Shown: positions 11,751 to 22,979 of the stretch, piece by piece
Numbering within the stretch: the stretch's first letter is position 1
How the letters are laid out: each line of letters begins with the position of its first letter
Source: Dipteris shenzhenensis
Lineage: Eukaryota; Polypodiophyta; Polypodiopsida; Gleicheniales
NCBI GenBank assembly: GCA_047967505.1
Contig: CM106540.1
Length of the DNA: 64,000 nt
Direction: 5' to 3' (one strand)
Translations under genes and position numbers: made by a program
Notes under the pieces: generated by a model
Databases searched by the model: none
Seen by the model: only the letters and a program-made list of their open reading frames with translations
What the model was told of the DNA's origin: nothing

Positions 11751-12184
11751 TACCTTGTACATTGTGACATTGTCATTGCTGGGGGGTGCCAGAAGTATTT
11801 ATATATCCTAAGGCAGTAGCCAATGTTATGTAAGAAGGGGCTAGGGGCACTTTTTTCCTTATTTAGATTTTACTCCTAACCTCAGTTAGAGGTTGAGTTT
11901 GTGGGTGATTTAGTCACCACACATGCATTGACCCCAGATCGAGCTAGGGTCCATCCTAGGGTTTTGTCTTTATGACTACCCTAGGGTTGTACTTCATTTT
12001 TGTTGCTGGAATTTCATTCCAGCTTTCTTCAGCTCCATTCCCTTGTATTCTCTCACTTCCATTTCCAACATTGCCCGTAGTCATTAGAATGAAATCGTAG
12101 GAAAATGATAGTATCCATAATACTAGGTACTATGCCAACCATGGGAAATGACTTGGAAATCTAAAGGAGATGTGGATCATGAAC

Positions 12185-12512
12185 TCCCTTGATTAGCCTT
12201 ATCTTGTAGTGCTAGCCTTTGTCGTAGTAGAGGTTGCCTTTCATCTTTGGAGTCTAACTGAAACTCAGTACGTAGACTTTAGATGCTCAATGTGTGTGGA
12301 GTTTGGATATGTATGTGTGAGAGCATTTGTTTATACATGGTCTACACACACTATTGGGCATTGATGACGTCTGTGGGGATGTCATAGTTGTTCTTCCTAT
12401 GTGATGGACTTTATGGTTTTCAACCTTGTGAGTGATTGTCATGAGATCTATTTGTTGTGTTTTTAGAGGAAGAGTTTGGGCATGTTCTTGGATTCATCTA
12501 GATATATTTGCT
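12185..12512 (+). repeat. Dispersed repeat S, copy 3
   Basis: This is a diverged copy of the repeat at 7084-7436 and includes the 5' extension (GATTAGCCTTATCTTGTAGTG ... AACTCAGTACG). It runs through GTGAGAGCATTTGTTTATAC, CACTATTGGGCATTGATGACG and GTTTGGGCATGTTCTTGG to CATCTAGATATATT. Confidence 0.7.
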
Positions 12513-12960
12513 CCTACTTTTAAGTTTCTAGATTGCTCCAAAGCCTTCAAAGTGGAAGCTGATGCAAGCAATTATTCGATTGGAACTGTCCTCACTTAGG
12601 AAGACCATTGAAATAGTGCTTTATGTTCAGATGTGAAGATCGACTGACTATCTTACTTGCTCAACCCCTCAAGCTCCTTAAGCAAGTCCATGACTATGCT
12701 TATCTCTTGGACTCACCTCTTGGTCTCTTCCTTCACCCCACGTCTATTGCCAAGTGCCTCTATCTCTACTTCTCTCCTCTTGTATGATGATCTGCCACCA
12801 ATCACTCCAACGCTTCCTACGGATGTCATCTTAGATTAGTAGCAGCCCTTGGAAGACATTCTATTGGACTGGTGGCCGGAAAGGATAGATTCCATCAAGT
12901 CAATTTGGATGGATGTGGAGCAGCTCCCCGTCAAGTTTCCTCATTGGGTTGAGGTTGTGG
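12513..12960 (+). pseudogene. Ty3/gypsy RNase H scrap and possible pol C-terminus
   Basis: FKVEADASNYSIGTVL near 12555 matches the start of gypsy RNase H (F.VETDASDYAIGAVL type). It is directly followed by a stop and degraded sequence. About 200 bp later, EDILLDWWPERIDSI near 12860 may be the pol C-terminal tail after integrase. Nothing else of the element is recognisable. Confidence 0.5.
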
Positions 12961-13370
12961 AGGGCCTCAAGCTAAGGCGGAGCTAATGATGTAGGTCCAT
13001 TATTGGATCCATAATCTGGGTCCAATTTGGTGGCATTAGGCCTCTTGTAATGAGGAAGTGACCATTGTGGGTGTTTTCAATTCAGCAAGTTGAGATTGTG
13101 TAACCAAGGTGATAATTAGAGTCAATATCATGTTACAAGGTTAGACCTAGCATAGGTCATTAGTACGTGTGGTTGAGTTGTAGTAACCTGCTCTAGTTGG
13201 TAGGGTCAAAGGGTGCTCTACAAGGAGCCAATTTGACCATGCAGAGTTGGAGGGCATGCCACTTGTCAATCCTACCATGATATATAAGATACCCAAATGG
13301 TGGTGTGATTGGACTCTTTGATTGAGCTCACTTGCTTGACATTGGAGGGTTTCCACTTTTGAGGGTTTTT
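12961..13370. other. No gene recognised
   Basis: AT-rich intergenic sequence. The open frame 13147-13473 (minus) shows no known domain and is probably chance. Confidence 0.4.
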
Positions 13371-13678
13371 CACGAGAATTACCAGAATTCGAGCGACTGC
13401 GTTCGAGCGAGGCGGCAGTTCGAGCGAATACTTTCATAAATTTTGACATTCTAGTGTGATGATTTATGCTCAAAAAGTATCATGCATTACTTACTTCTAT
13501 GGTTGTTGTTCTACCCATGATATTATGAGTAATCAATTGTCGTACATATAAACAACAATTTCTAAAAGTGTTTACCTATGTTCTTCCAAGGGTCAAGGAA
13601 GGAGGAGGGGTTGAAGAAAGGGGTCAAAGTATGTGTTTTTCTTGTGCAATTTCCATTTTCAAGGAAAAAAATAATGGG

Positions 13679-13731
13679 AGGAGGAGCCTCCCAGGAGGCT
13701 GCGATATCGTGGCCTCTTGGGAGGCTTCTCC
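13679..13731. repeat. Strong hairpin built on GGAGGCTCC
   Basis: GGAGGAGCCTCCCAGGAGGC and, after a short GATATC-containing loop, GGCCTCTTGGGAGGCTTCTCC are reverse complements with few mismatches. Each arm is itself partly self-complementary. The role is unknown. Confidence 0.7.
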
Positions 13732-14445
13732 TGCCAATTTTATTGGGGCCATAACTTGGTTAATCAGACTCCAAATATGGTCATGTTTGTAGTCAAAATG
13801 ATCGGAAATATATGAATGAATCCATTTATCGTACTAAAGTGTCAAAATTCTAGAGCTTTAGAAAGTTTCTACCTATCTTTGTTTCATTAGAGCTAGACCT
13901 TATCAAACTCTATATTTTCTTATGACCATGGATTTTTCTCATATAGAGTTCGGGTCCTTGGTTTCCTCCCTCCCTCCCAGAGGTGTATACATGGTCATGT
14001 ACATATGAAGGTGATCTATATTTAGTTAGCATCATGGTCATAAGGTGATCAATAATTTATTAGTTTCACAGTTTAAAAATTTTATTCATATGATCATTTC
14101 ATGTACAAAATGGATCAAATCATATGGGTAGCATAAAAATCAATGAGCTACAAATAGCTATTTGCAATGGGTTTTGCTAGGAGGAGCTTCTATATCATGG
14201 GTGGTACTATTGTTGTTTGTATGTAACTCCACAAAATAAAGAAACCCCTTCAACTCACGTGCTACCTTACATAATTTTGAATGACTGCCTCGAGGTGTAG
14301 ACATTGTAACATTTCCCCTTTTGTATCCATTGAATGATTGCTAACTTGCATGGATTTATTATTTATCGAATTATAAGTTTTCTCTTTGTATGTTGCTAAG
14401 AATTTTCCCTTTGGTATTCATTGAATGATTGTTGACTTGCATGGA

Positions 14446-14597
14446 TTTATGAGTTATTCAATAGTAAGTTTTATCTTAGTAAAAATAAGTAAAAACAATC
14501 TCTGATAGTGTCATGTAGATTTATGAGTTATCCAATAGTAAGTTTTATCTTTGTAAAAATAAGTAAAAACAATCTCTGATAGTGTCATGTAGATTCA
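14446..14597 (+). repeat. Two-copy tandem repeat, ~76 bp unit
   Basis: The unit from GATTTATGAGTTAT through GTAAGTTTTATCTT, AAAAATAAGTAAAAACAATC and TCTGATAGTGTCATGTA occurs twice back to back with a few substitutions. Confidence 0.85.
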
Positions 14598-14706
14598 ACA
14601 ATTTTTAGTACAAAATTATTGCTACTACAGGTTTAGGCAAAGTTCCTCACAAGCATCGCTCGAACTCCGGGCTTGCTCGAACGCAATCGCTCGATGTTTC
14701 GACTTA

Positions 14707-17200
14707 CTCGTTTTCCACCATGAACCATGAATCTAGGTGATTTGCATAGGTGATCAACATGGAGGCCACCTTAATCAATCATCAGATCTGCGAGCTTCGT
14801 TCTGATGGCATGAAGATCACATTTAGGTCTAGAGGCTCACCTTTGGAACGTCATAGATGATGTGTGGATGTGGTGCCATTTGCCTAATCAGCATCTCTTC
14901 GCACAAGGAAGGAGCTAAATGGAGGAGGTCTACACCCCTTATATAGGGCTAAGGCTTCACCCACTGGCACCTCCAAGGAAGTCAACGCTTTGCTGCAGCA
15001 ATAACCTTGGGGTGATAACTCTCTCTCTTGTATCTCAGCTCGCTTGAGCCTCTCTTGAGCTCTTAGTTTGTATTCACCGTTATCACCCAGGGATATCCCT
15101 TTGTAATGCAATGAATCTTTCCTTTTGTTGATCTACATGTGGCAAGCTTGAGTTTGGGTCAGGGTCACATGCCTTTTTTGCCTATACAGCTATTATTGTT
15201 TTGAATCAGATCTTGTCTTGTCCAAAGGCATTTAAAGAATACTTAATGTTTTTATAAGAACTACATACTATTTGTTTCTTCTAGGTAGTGTCCTTTTTGG
15301 AAAGGAAGTTTGAGTTTGGTGATCTGTTGTGGATGCAGTCCAGACTTTTGGTCTTATTTTGGTTCAGATAGATGTTGCAAGATGGAGACTAGAGAGCATA
15401 GATTGTAGGATCATTCTATGCATGTGCTTTACGGTTGTCATCCTACCCCAATCTGCACGTGTTTTAGTATATTTGGGATAGTCTGGGTTTGGCCTCTAGT
15501 TCTACAAACAACAAGTTCTGGACCATTTGATTAGAAATGGACTGCTTTAGCTATACATTTGCACTAAATCGGTGTCCCACACTTCTAGAAGATAAGGCTG
15601 TCATCTTTAGGGAGCATTTCCTCTGCATCTTCGCAAATGGTCTCGTTGAGCGTCACATCGTTTGAGAATTTCTCTCACATGTGCTATGTATAGCCTTGGA
15701 CAGATCAGTCTCTTTTTCCACCATTTGTTATAGAGACGAGCAATATACATGCACACACGGGGATTAGTAGGTCTCTATTCTTAGCCTTTTGGGATCAGTT
15801 AGGCGCAATTCTTCATTCTGGTGTACTATGAGATGAGGAGAGTGATTTGTCTCTTTTTATGGGAGGCCAATGACTCTGTGGTATGTTATTTCATGCATCA
15901 GTCTGGGCTAGCCATCTTAGTCCTCAGGCTGATTTATCACGGTTAGAATTCTAACATTTACTGACTTAGTGCCCAACATAGCATATAATTTTTCACAGAT
16001 AGCTCCACTAAGGAGAGAGAGCCCAATAAAAGGACCCTTGCACCTATTTGTGCAAGAAACATGATGTCTTCGACTTGAGTGGAGACAACACAAACAAGCA
16101 AATATTTGACTTTTGTGCTCGCCACAATTATTTTCATCTTAGTGTGCTAGTGTTCAAGAACCTTAGATGTCACACAGGACCCTTCTCTCATAGATCGTGC
16201 CTAATATTTTACCATGTACTTCCTTTGGAGTTAGTGATCTTTTCATGCTAGGAACCTTATTTATAATAATCGCTTCTGTCTAGGCATAGAGTTCCACAAG
16301 CTGTAAGAATTATGTAGGTAGTATCATATTGTGCTTTGGTTTTATTGCTTGCATTTTTAAACCCTGAAAGCAGAAACAACATGAGTGGGTTTTAAGAAAA
16401 ATTTATTTGTATGTCCCAGGCTGAAGCGCAAGGAGGGTGTAACAAAGCTACAGGAAATCTTTTGTACATGGTAGTGCTCTTTCTAGCACTCTTTTGGGTT
16501 GTACTTTTCAATGCATGTGTTTCTCTGGATTTTTGTTCCACAAACGAAAGGGGACATTAAGGCATCCTTTGTAATTGGAGGTCAGTATTTGGATGCAGGT
16601 AGCTACAAAGTATCCCGTCAATGCATTGAAGCATCGTCCTTGGTTTTTACAGTATGTGACAAATGGCAAGGTCTGCTCTTTCTCTTAATTTGCCTTTTAC
16701 AAGAAAGGATTGGGCTTTTCAAGGTCTCCTGTACATTTTCTTGTGTTCATAGGAGAACATGAGAGAAAAGGCTATGATCAAACGAGAGAAGTGCAAACTT
16801 AGTTGTGCTCTAATAATAAGTTTTGCCAAGCTGCTCTAGAAATTTATGTGTCATCTAGCAAGATATCTCTCCATGCTTAATTCTTGACCTGCCATTATAT
16901 GTCTTGCAGATGGAGTGTCTGTTGAGAAGTTTCCATGTTTTGCTGATAGATGCGTTCAACATTGGTGTAGAGGAAGTTGTTTCATTCATTTGGATTTTGG
17001 AATTTGTGCAGCTCAGGGCCTTTTAAGTGCTAGCTTGTTAATCTGTGGGACCTTCAAATATCCTATTTCACTTCGTACATTTATCCTCTACAACTAACTG
17101 CTTTTTGGAATAGTTAGAGTTTCAACGTAATGTAATAGCTTCATATTCTTTTGTTTAAAATCTTGCACCGACACAGAGTGATCAAATATTTCACCAATTT
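14707..17200. other. Intergenic stretch, no gene recognised
   Basis: Several 60-90-codon open frames (for example 16048-16251, 16499-16762, 16915-17097) have no motif I recognise and no splice-consistent continuation. I searched this stretch by eye for the missing 5' exons of the glutaminyl-tRNA synthetase and did not find them. Confidence 0.45.
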
Positions 17201-18722
17201 TGTTGGTAAAATTGGGAAAATAATAGAATTTCCTCACTATAGGTGTTGTTCATGAGGTGTCCTACCCTGGAGTACATTGAATGATTACTACCTTCAGACA
17301 AGTGCAAAGTTTGAGGATTGTTGCTCTCTATGGATATTAACCCCCGACTTTTGCTGCTCATTGAGTGTTTGGTTGAAGTTGGGGTCTGTATAGGTACCAG
17401 TATGGGAGATATTAGATACATGCGCACCACTCATGAGGCTTATCTCTAATGGATTACAAACATGGAGAAGGCTAGAAAGATATACATGTTGCTCACATGG
17501 AGGTGGCCACAATATGGTGGACTACGTCATGGGATTTGTTATGTCAACTATATTACCTGCCCTAGCCTACAGTGGTATCAGAGCATTTCAGGGTTTCACC
17601 CTCTAGCCATTTTCAGCCACCTGGAGTCCTCTTGGAGCCATCGGGAGCTGTTTGGCAGCCCGTTCTACTGCTGGTCTGCTCATTTCACAACGCTCTCTTC
17701 ACGTGTGTGAACACTTGAAGCTTCTCGACGCATTTCCATCGCGGGAAGTCTGCATTTTGTGCTGGAAATCTGCATTTGGAGCATCTTCTGCAAAAATCGG
17801 TGCATTTTGCTAGTGCAGCTCCTCATTTATTGCAGCTGCCTCTTGTACGGACAGCGGTACATTTCTGTACTGACTGCATTTACTGCTGGTACGGATCAGT
17901 ATGGCTGCATTTACTGCAGGAAATCTCGCACGTGTGGTCCATACAGCACTATGGACTGTTGTACGGCGCATTTACTGCTTGTACGAACCTGTATGGTGGA
18001 TTTTCATCGTGTTCGGGATTCATTTGAGCTATTTCGAGGTTTTTCGTGAAGCATGCCAGCCATCGAAGCCTCTTCTCAGAGAATTTCTTCATTTGGAGGC
18101 TTTGCCAGCCATCGAAGCCTCTTCTCAGATAATTTATTCATTTGGAGGCTTGTGCTTGGTGCTTGAAGCCATTTGGAGCTTGCTGCTGCCATCCGGAGAC
18201 CTCTCCTTGAGCCCGTTGCCTCTCATTTGCTGTCCCTTTGCCTCCGGCTGCGAGATTCTCTCCATTGGATTCCTCTCCACTCATTTCGAAGTGCTCTCCT
18301 CCTTGTGGGAGCACATTCTCTTGCTGTAATTCTCATTTCCAGCCTTCTCTTGGCACCTGTCATTGCCATTTGCTGTCCATTTCACCTCTCCTTCAAGGGT
18401 GACTATCTGTGCTCGCTTTTGGAGCATTTTCTCTACTGCATTTTTGGGCTACATCATTGGGTAAGCCTCTATTGTATTGTAGTTTCTGCAAAACAGTCCT
18501 TTCTTTGCCTCATTGGCATTGTGGAAAGGCCTTGTGTAGCCTTGAAAGGCCTCGTGTTGCCTTTTGGGATTTTGTTTTGCAGCAGGTACACCTTGAGACA
18601 GCCAAGCATTTGCAGTGAAAAAGCTTTGAAGCTTGAGCATAAATTTGCGTTTTGGTTTTGAGAGGTTACCCTCCTCTCATTTGCATTGTCAGTTGGTGCT
18701 TTTGCCTTGAATTTCAACACTA

Positions 18723-19630
18723 TGGCTGGCAGTAAGGAGGATTTGTTTGAAATGCTTGGGGTTGAGGACAAGCTTGATGGCATTAATTACCCCATGTGGG
18801 CTTATATGATGGGATGTGTTTTGGTTGCCAAGAATTTGTGGAATATTGTTTTAGGCACTGAGGTCAAGCCTACTTGACCTCTGTTGCTTCTGGTAATGCC
18901 TCTGGTACATATGGTATTGCCTCAAGCTCATCTGGTGATGGGTCTAATGCTACTTCTGGTGCAGTTGCATCTTCCACTATAGGTACTTTGCCTCCTACAC
19001 AGGAGCAGATTCAATGGTGATGGATGTGATGCCAAAGCACATGCCTTGATTGCTCTTTTAGTAAAAAGGGTCAATAGAATGCGGCGAGGGTTACCTATTT
19101 TTGCAAGCAATTGAAGGACTTGAAGCTTGAATAGGGTGGTATAATGGATGCCTATCTTACTAGTATTAAGGATTTGAAAGAGCATTTGGCCAACATTGAT
19201 GAGGTGGTTCTTGATTCTCAGCTTGTTTCTATACCCTTGATGGATTGCCTGACTCCTACCAGGGCTTTGCTACTACTTTGAGGTTGGTTGCAGGTGGCAA
19301 TGCCAACCATTATTCCTTTGACCAGCTAGTTGCCCTCTTATTACAGGAGGACCAAAGCGGTGCAAACAAAAATGCTTCTATGACTAGTGATTAAGTCTTT
19401 GCTGCACATCATAAAAACAAGGGCAAAGGCAAGGTTTCAGCTGGTAAGCCCCCTCATACACATGTTGGTCACTCCCATGATGTCTATTCTTCTGGGGAGG
19501 AGAAGAAGAAAAAGAGATGCAACTATTGCAGGAAACCTGGGCATGATATCTCTGAATGCAGAAAGAGAATTGCATCTGAAAAGAAGAAGAAAGAGTCTGG
19601 TCTTGCAGTATCTGGTCTCCAAGTCTAGAT
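18723..19630 (+). pseudogene. Copia H gag with zinc knuckle, broken
   Basis: The gag start is at ATG 18723: MAGSKEDLFEMLGVEDKLD, then GINYPMWAYMMG and VAKNLWNIVLG, stopping after about 50 codons. Further pieces are downstream: DAYLTSIKDLKEHLANIDEV-like near 19150, GFATTLRLVAGG-like near 19270, and the CCHC zinc knuckle CNYCRKPGHDISECRKR at about 19515-19565. Gag forms the virus-like particle, and the knuckle binds element RNA. Several stops and frameshifts make it non-functional. Confidence 0.85.
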
Positions 19631-19744
19631 GATTGATATGAGTCAGCTAATTTTACACATGACTAGCATTGGGCTTTTCTTGTTACTTGTCAGTATAATC
19701 TAGATGTTCATGATGCCTGCATGACAGTTTCTGATGTTTCTTAG

Positions 19745-20950
19745 GGGTCTTTGATAGTGGTGCTAGCAAGCACTTCACTTCCTATCGGAAGTTATTCAGC
19801 TCCCTTGAGCATGCATTAAGGGGGGGATAGTTTCATGTGCCAGTAATGCATCATATACAGTGAAAGGCATCGGGCAAGCTGCCATTACTTCTCTTTTTGC
19901 GTCTAGTCACTCTAGACAATGTGCTTTATGTAACAGGCATCCGCAAGAACCTCATATCTATTTCAGCCATAGATACTTGTGGCTATCATGTTTTCTTTGA
20001 TGGTGTTCTCTGTGCGGTCTATGATGCTACACATGCCTTTAACATGGTGTTGATTGGCACATTGACTAAAGGGATCTAATAGACTTGATGCCTATGACAG
20101 ATGCTTCGATGATGCTGGAGTTGCAGATGCCGATGCCTATGTTGTTGATACTTCTACCATGGCAATACTCATTTGTGGCATGAGAGGTTTGGACACCTCA
20201 ACTTTGGGGCTTAGGTGAAGTTATATAAGGAAGGTATGGTTGTTGATCTTCCTAAAATGCATATGCCTTCAAAGCATGTCTGTGAAGCTTGCTTGCTTGG
20301 TAAAATTCACCGTTTTGCATTTCCCAAGGATGGGAGAGTTTGTGCATCTTGCTAGCTATATTTGATTCATAGTGATGTTTGTGGACCCATGCAGGTTGCC
20401 TTGACATTGATGATTTCACCGGATATACTTGGATTTTTGCCTTGACATCCAAATCTGAAGTTTTTGCATGCTTTGGACTTTTTATTTCCTTGCTAGAGAA
20501 TGAAAGCGGGCTGAAAATTGCCCACACTAATAGAGACATGGGGGTAAATATATTTCAAAGGAATTTGCTGATTTTTTGGCCTCATGTGGCATACATAATC
20601 AATGCACGGTGCCTTACACTTCTCAGCAGAGTCCTGTGGCTGAGAGAAAGAATCTATTAGTCATCATGGAGATGGATAGGTGTATGTTGAAAGGCAAGCA
20701 TTTGCCCAACAAATTCTGGTTGGATGCCGTTGTGTGTGCGAACTCTATCTTGAACAGATGTCCCACAAAGGTATTGAAAACCATCACATCTTATGAGGCT
20801 TTGACAGGTCATGAGTCTAGGATTTCTCAATTGAAGATTTTTGGATGCTTGGCATATGCACGTGCCTTCTCAAACATGCACAAATTTGGATGATAAAGTT
20901 GTCAAATGCATTGGGCTACAAGCTCTAACAGCCTCGCACGGGCAAGGTTT
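19745..20950 (+). pseudogene. Copia H protease and integrase remnants
   Basis: VFDSGASKHFTSY near 19750 is the aspartic protease active site (DSGA). The integrase HHCC finger is HLWHERFGHLNFGA followed by SKHVCEACLLGKIH (about 20170-20310). HSDVCGPM near 20370 carries the first catalytic Asp. SPVAERKN near 20640 is the catalytic Glu region. Frames shift repeatedly. Confidence 0.8.
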
Positions 20951-21229
20951 TTGTTAGGAGAGATGTTGTCTTTGATGAATCTTCATCTATGCCTTTGCTG
21001 GACTGTCAAAAATAGCCCAGTGTTGATGCCACATATCTCTTTGACAACTTCATGCCTGTGTTTCTGTCAGACTCCCATGATGATGTCACATCTGAGGTTA
21101 CTCCTCTTTCTTCTATTGGTCATTTGCAGCTGCATGTGCAGTTTGAAAATCAGCATGCTGTACGTTCTGATATGCCTCAGATTGATCAGCATATTGTGCA
21201 CAGGGCTATTGACCAAGAAAGAGCTGAAA

Positions 21230-22130
21230 TTCAGGAGCCCAAAAGGCTTCCCCGTTGGCTCCTTGGCAGGCTAAAAGACAGCAAACAAGATGCTCCTCTG
21301 CCAGCCCGTACTAGAGCAGCTACATGCTAATTTGGTTGCTTCTGCTACAGCATGCAATGAAGAGCCATTATGCCATAAGGATGCCTTTCAAAATGAATGT
21401 TGGATGTTAGGCTATGCCAGCTGACTTGGATTCTATCTATTAGAATAACACTTGGGAGTTGTGTGACTTGCCTCTTGACAAGAATGCCATTGGGACTAAT
21501 TGGGTTTACAAGATTAAACGGAAAGCTAATGGTTCAGTGGACCATTACAAAGACCGTCTTGTTGCTAAGGGCTATGCACAGCAGCAAGGCATTGACACGG
21601 TTACAAAGACCGTCTTGTTGCTAAGGGCTATGCACAGCAGCAAGGCATTGACTTTGTGGAGACCTTTGCCCCCACGTCCAGGATCACTACTAGTAGGATT
21701 GTTATTTCCTTTGCTGCCCATTCTCATTGGGAGGTACATGAGCTTGATATTAAGACAGCTTTTCTTCATGGGCACTTGCAGGAATAAGTCTATGTTTTCT
21801 GAAAGGAAGGTATGCCGCTTACACAAAGCTCTCTATAGATTGAAGGAGGCACCTTGGGCTTGGTATTCCAGGATACATGCTTATTTGCTTAGTCTTGGCT
21901 TTCAAAACAGCCCTACAGCGACTACCCTTTAGAGTGGGACAGATTCGCTAATTTTAATACTCTATGTGGATGACATGCTTGTGAGACTGGGACACATGCT
22001 GAGCAAATTGCAGCTTTTAAGCTTGACTTGGAGAAGACATTTGCTATGTTTGATCTTGGTCTTTTGCATTATTATTTGGACATTCAATTTGCTAGGAGTG
22101 AGGCGGGTATTGTGATGTCACAATTTGAAA
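21230..22130 (+). pseudogene. Copia H reverse transcriptase, broken
   Basis: RT blocks are KRLPRWLLGRLKDSKQD (linker, 21240), NAIGTNWVYKIKRKANGSVD (21485), [20 protein letters not shown] (about 21620), [15 protein letters not shown] (21735) and LYRLKEAPWAWYSRIHAYL (21830). The catalytic box reads LYVDDML-like in a shifted frame near 21960. It ends with LGLLHYYLDIQFARSEAGIV. A 56-bp tandem duplication at 21545-21653 and many stops inactivate it. Confidence 0.85.
21545..21653 (+). repeat. Tandem duplication inside copia H RT
   Basis: The segment TTACAAAGACCGTCTTGTTG through GCAGCAAGGCATTGAC appears at 21545-21596 and again at 21601-21653 with an almost identical sequence. It duplicates the [13 protein letters not shown] motif. 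Confidence 0.92.
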
Positions 22131-22135
22131 CTGGC

Positions 22136-22979
22136 CTTCAATATATTAAAGGGCAGTAAAACTAACAAGTAACCAGCCAACACTGTAACCACTGTGCTGA
22201 CTAATTCTCTCCACAATAGTTAACAAGGGAACCACCTTCGAGAAGAATGACCAGCTCATTTTGAGCAATTGGAAGGCATCGAAGCTAGGCCACACAATTA
22301 TGTGGAACCCCTCGTAAAGCCGGCGCAGCATCCCCGCCCCAAAGGAAGGTTCGAAAAAGACTATTTACTTGGTCAAAGCCCTTCTTTGACGAAAACCAGC
22401 AGGAGATAAAGTAGATTAGAGAAGGACGGCCTGTTTGGATCGGCCATATACAACCTGCTGGGTCGGTTTTTTGGGCGGGCCCTTGGGCCTATAAATGTTG
22501 GCCCTCTTCTAGAGCAGCCAATCCACCAGCAGCAGCAAGGCTATCTTTGGGCCTATGTTCAGGAGGAGAAAGAGACCTTGAAGCTGCAAAACTAGCTCAC
22601 AGGAGGCTGCCCACCTAGGCTGTACCCAGGCAGTAAGGTGAAGAGATCACAGACAGAGAGTTTACATATGCTCAATGGAGCACACGGGATGGGAGATCTA
22701 GAGTAGCTAAGCATTTAGGAGGAGAACCTTTTGGTATTGTATCTTGTCGAGATTGTGGATGGATTGAAATTTAAAGTGTTGCTTTTACATTTGTCTATGA
22801 GCATTGTCTTGCTAGTCAGCACACGCACATGAATGTTGTGAAGTACACACACGTGATGAAGCATTGATTCCATAGTGAACACTTTTGCGTGTAATTCTTG
22901 GTCTAACTATAAGTTTTCCGCTGCGGGATACCCTCTGTGAGAGAGAGGTCACTTTTCTAAGACAAAGTTGGGCTCAACA
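22136..22979 (+). repeat. R-family LTR-like repeat, copy 2 (possible full LTR)
   Basis: It starts TGAAACTGGCCTTCAATATA, homologous to 5788 and 24044, exactly where copia H breaks off. A TATA-like CCTATAAATG lies near 22490. The far end has GTTTTCCGCTGCGGGATACC, a phrase resembling the 3' ends of some plant LTRs, and closes with ...GGGCTCAACA at about 22979. This would make an LTR of about 845 bp. A primer site and target duplication were not confirmed. Confidence 0.45.

Larger units (their letters stand above)
8833..12070 (+). mobile_element. Ty1/copia element E, two LTRs, heavily decayed
   Basis: The 5' LTR 8833-9097 and 3' LTR 11787-12070 are homologous (shared AGTGGCCAATGTTATGTAA, CTCAGTTAGAGGTTGA and CCATTTCCAACA ends). 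A degenerate primer site, TGGTACAAGAGC, follows the 5' LTR. A GCTGGGGGG polypurine tract precedes the 3' LTR. The likely target-site duplication is TTGCA (8828-8832) versus TTGCC (12071-12075). Between the LTRs only scraps of gag (about 10310-10650) and RT/RNase H (10990-11750) survive. The LTR and polypurine tract match those of element F at 58.5-60.4 kb, so E and F are the same family. Confidence 0.85.
13380..14706. repeat. Inverted cluster of GAGCGA/TCGCTC motifs bounding ~1.3 kb
   Basis: On the left (13387-13430), TTCGAGCGACTGCG is followed by TTCGAGCGAGGC and GTTCGAGCGA. On the right (about 14655-14700) an inverted, imperfect version of the same block appears (ATCGCTCGAACTCC, GCTCGAACGCAATCGCTCGA). 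Alignment of left with the reverse complement of right extends over about 45 bp. This could be the terminal inverted repeats of a decayed DNA transposon. No flanking duplication was confirmed. Confidence 0.4.
17236..22135 (+). mobile_element. Ty1/copia element H, 3'-truncated
   Basis: A probable 5' LTR ends at 17571 (...GCCTACA) followed by the primer site TGGTATCAGAGC (17573-17584). The LTR left end is not resolved; 17236 is a guess. A long leader (17585-18722) precedes gag, then protease, integrase and RT remnants in correct order. The RT stops at about 22130, just after the LHYYLDIQFAR and GIVMSQF motifs, where the R-family LTR-like sequence starts. RNase H and the 3' LTR are absent. It is diverged kin of family A-D, judging by gag and zinc-knuckle similarity. 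Confidence 0.82.

Noticed and set aside
12513-12960. Possible host protein (EDILLDWWPERIDSI)
   Set aside because: It is preceded by a clear gypsy RNase H scrap and flanked by repeats, so it is more likely the tail of a retroelement pol.
14707-17200. Candidate location for missing 5' exons of GlnRS
   Set aside because: No frame resembled the first ~80 residues of the protein (IGLDE.TA and HRPTLL-type motifs) when read by eye, so no exon is claimed.
17759-18661. Several overlapping plus-strand frames with hydrophobic, Cys-rich translations
   Set aside because: They lie in the leader between the copia H primer site and gag. Three frames are open at once, so this is composition rather than coding.
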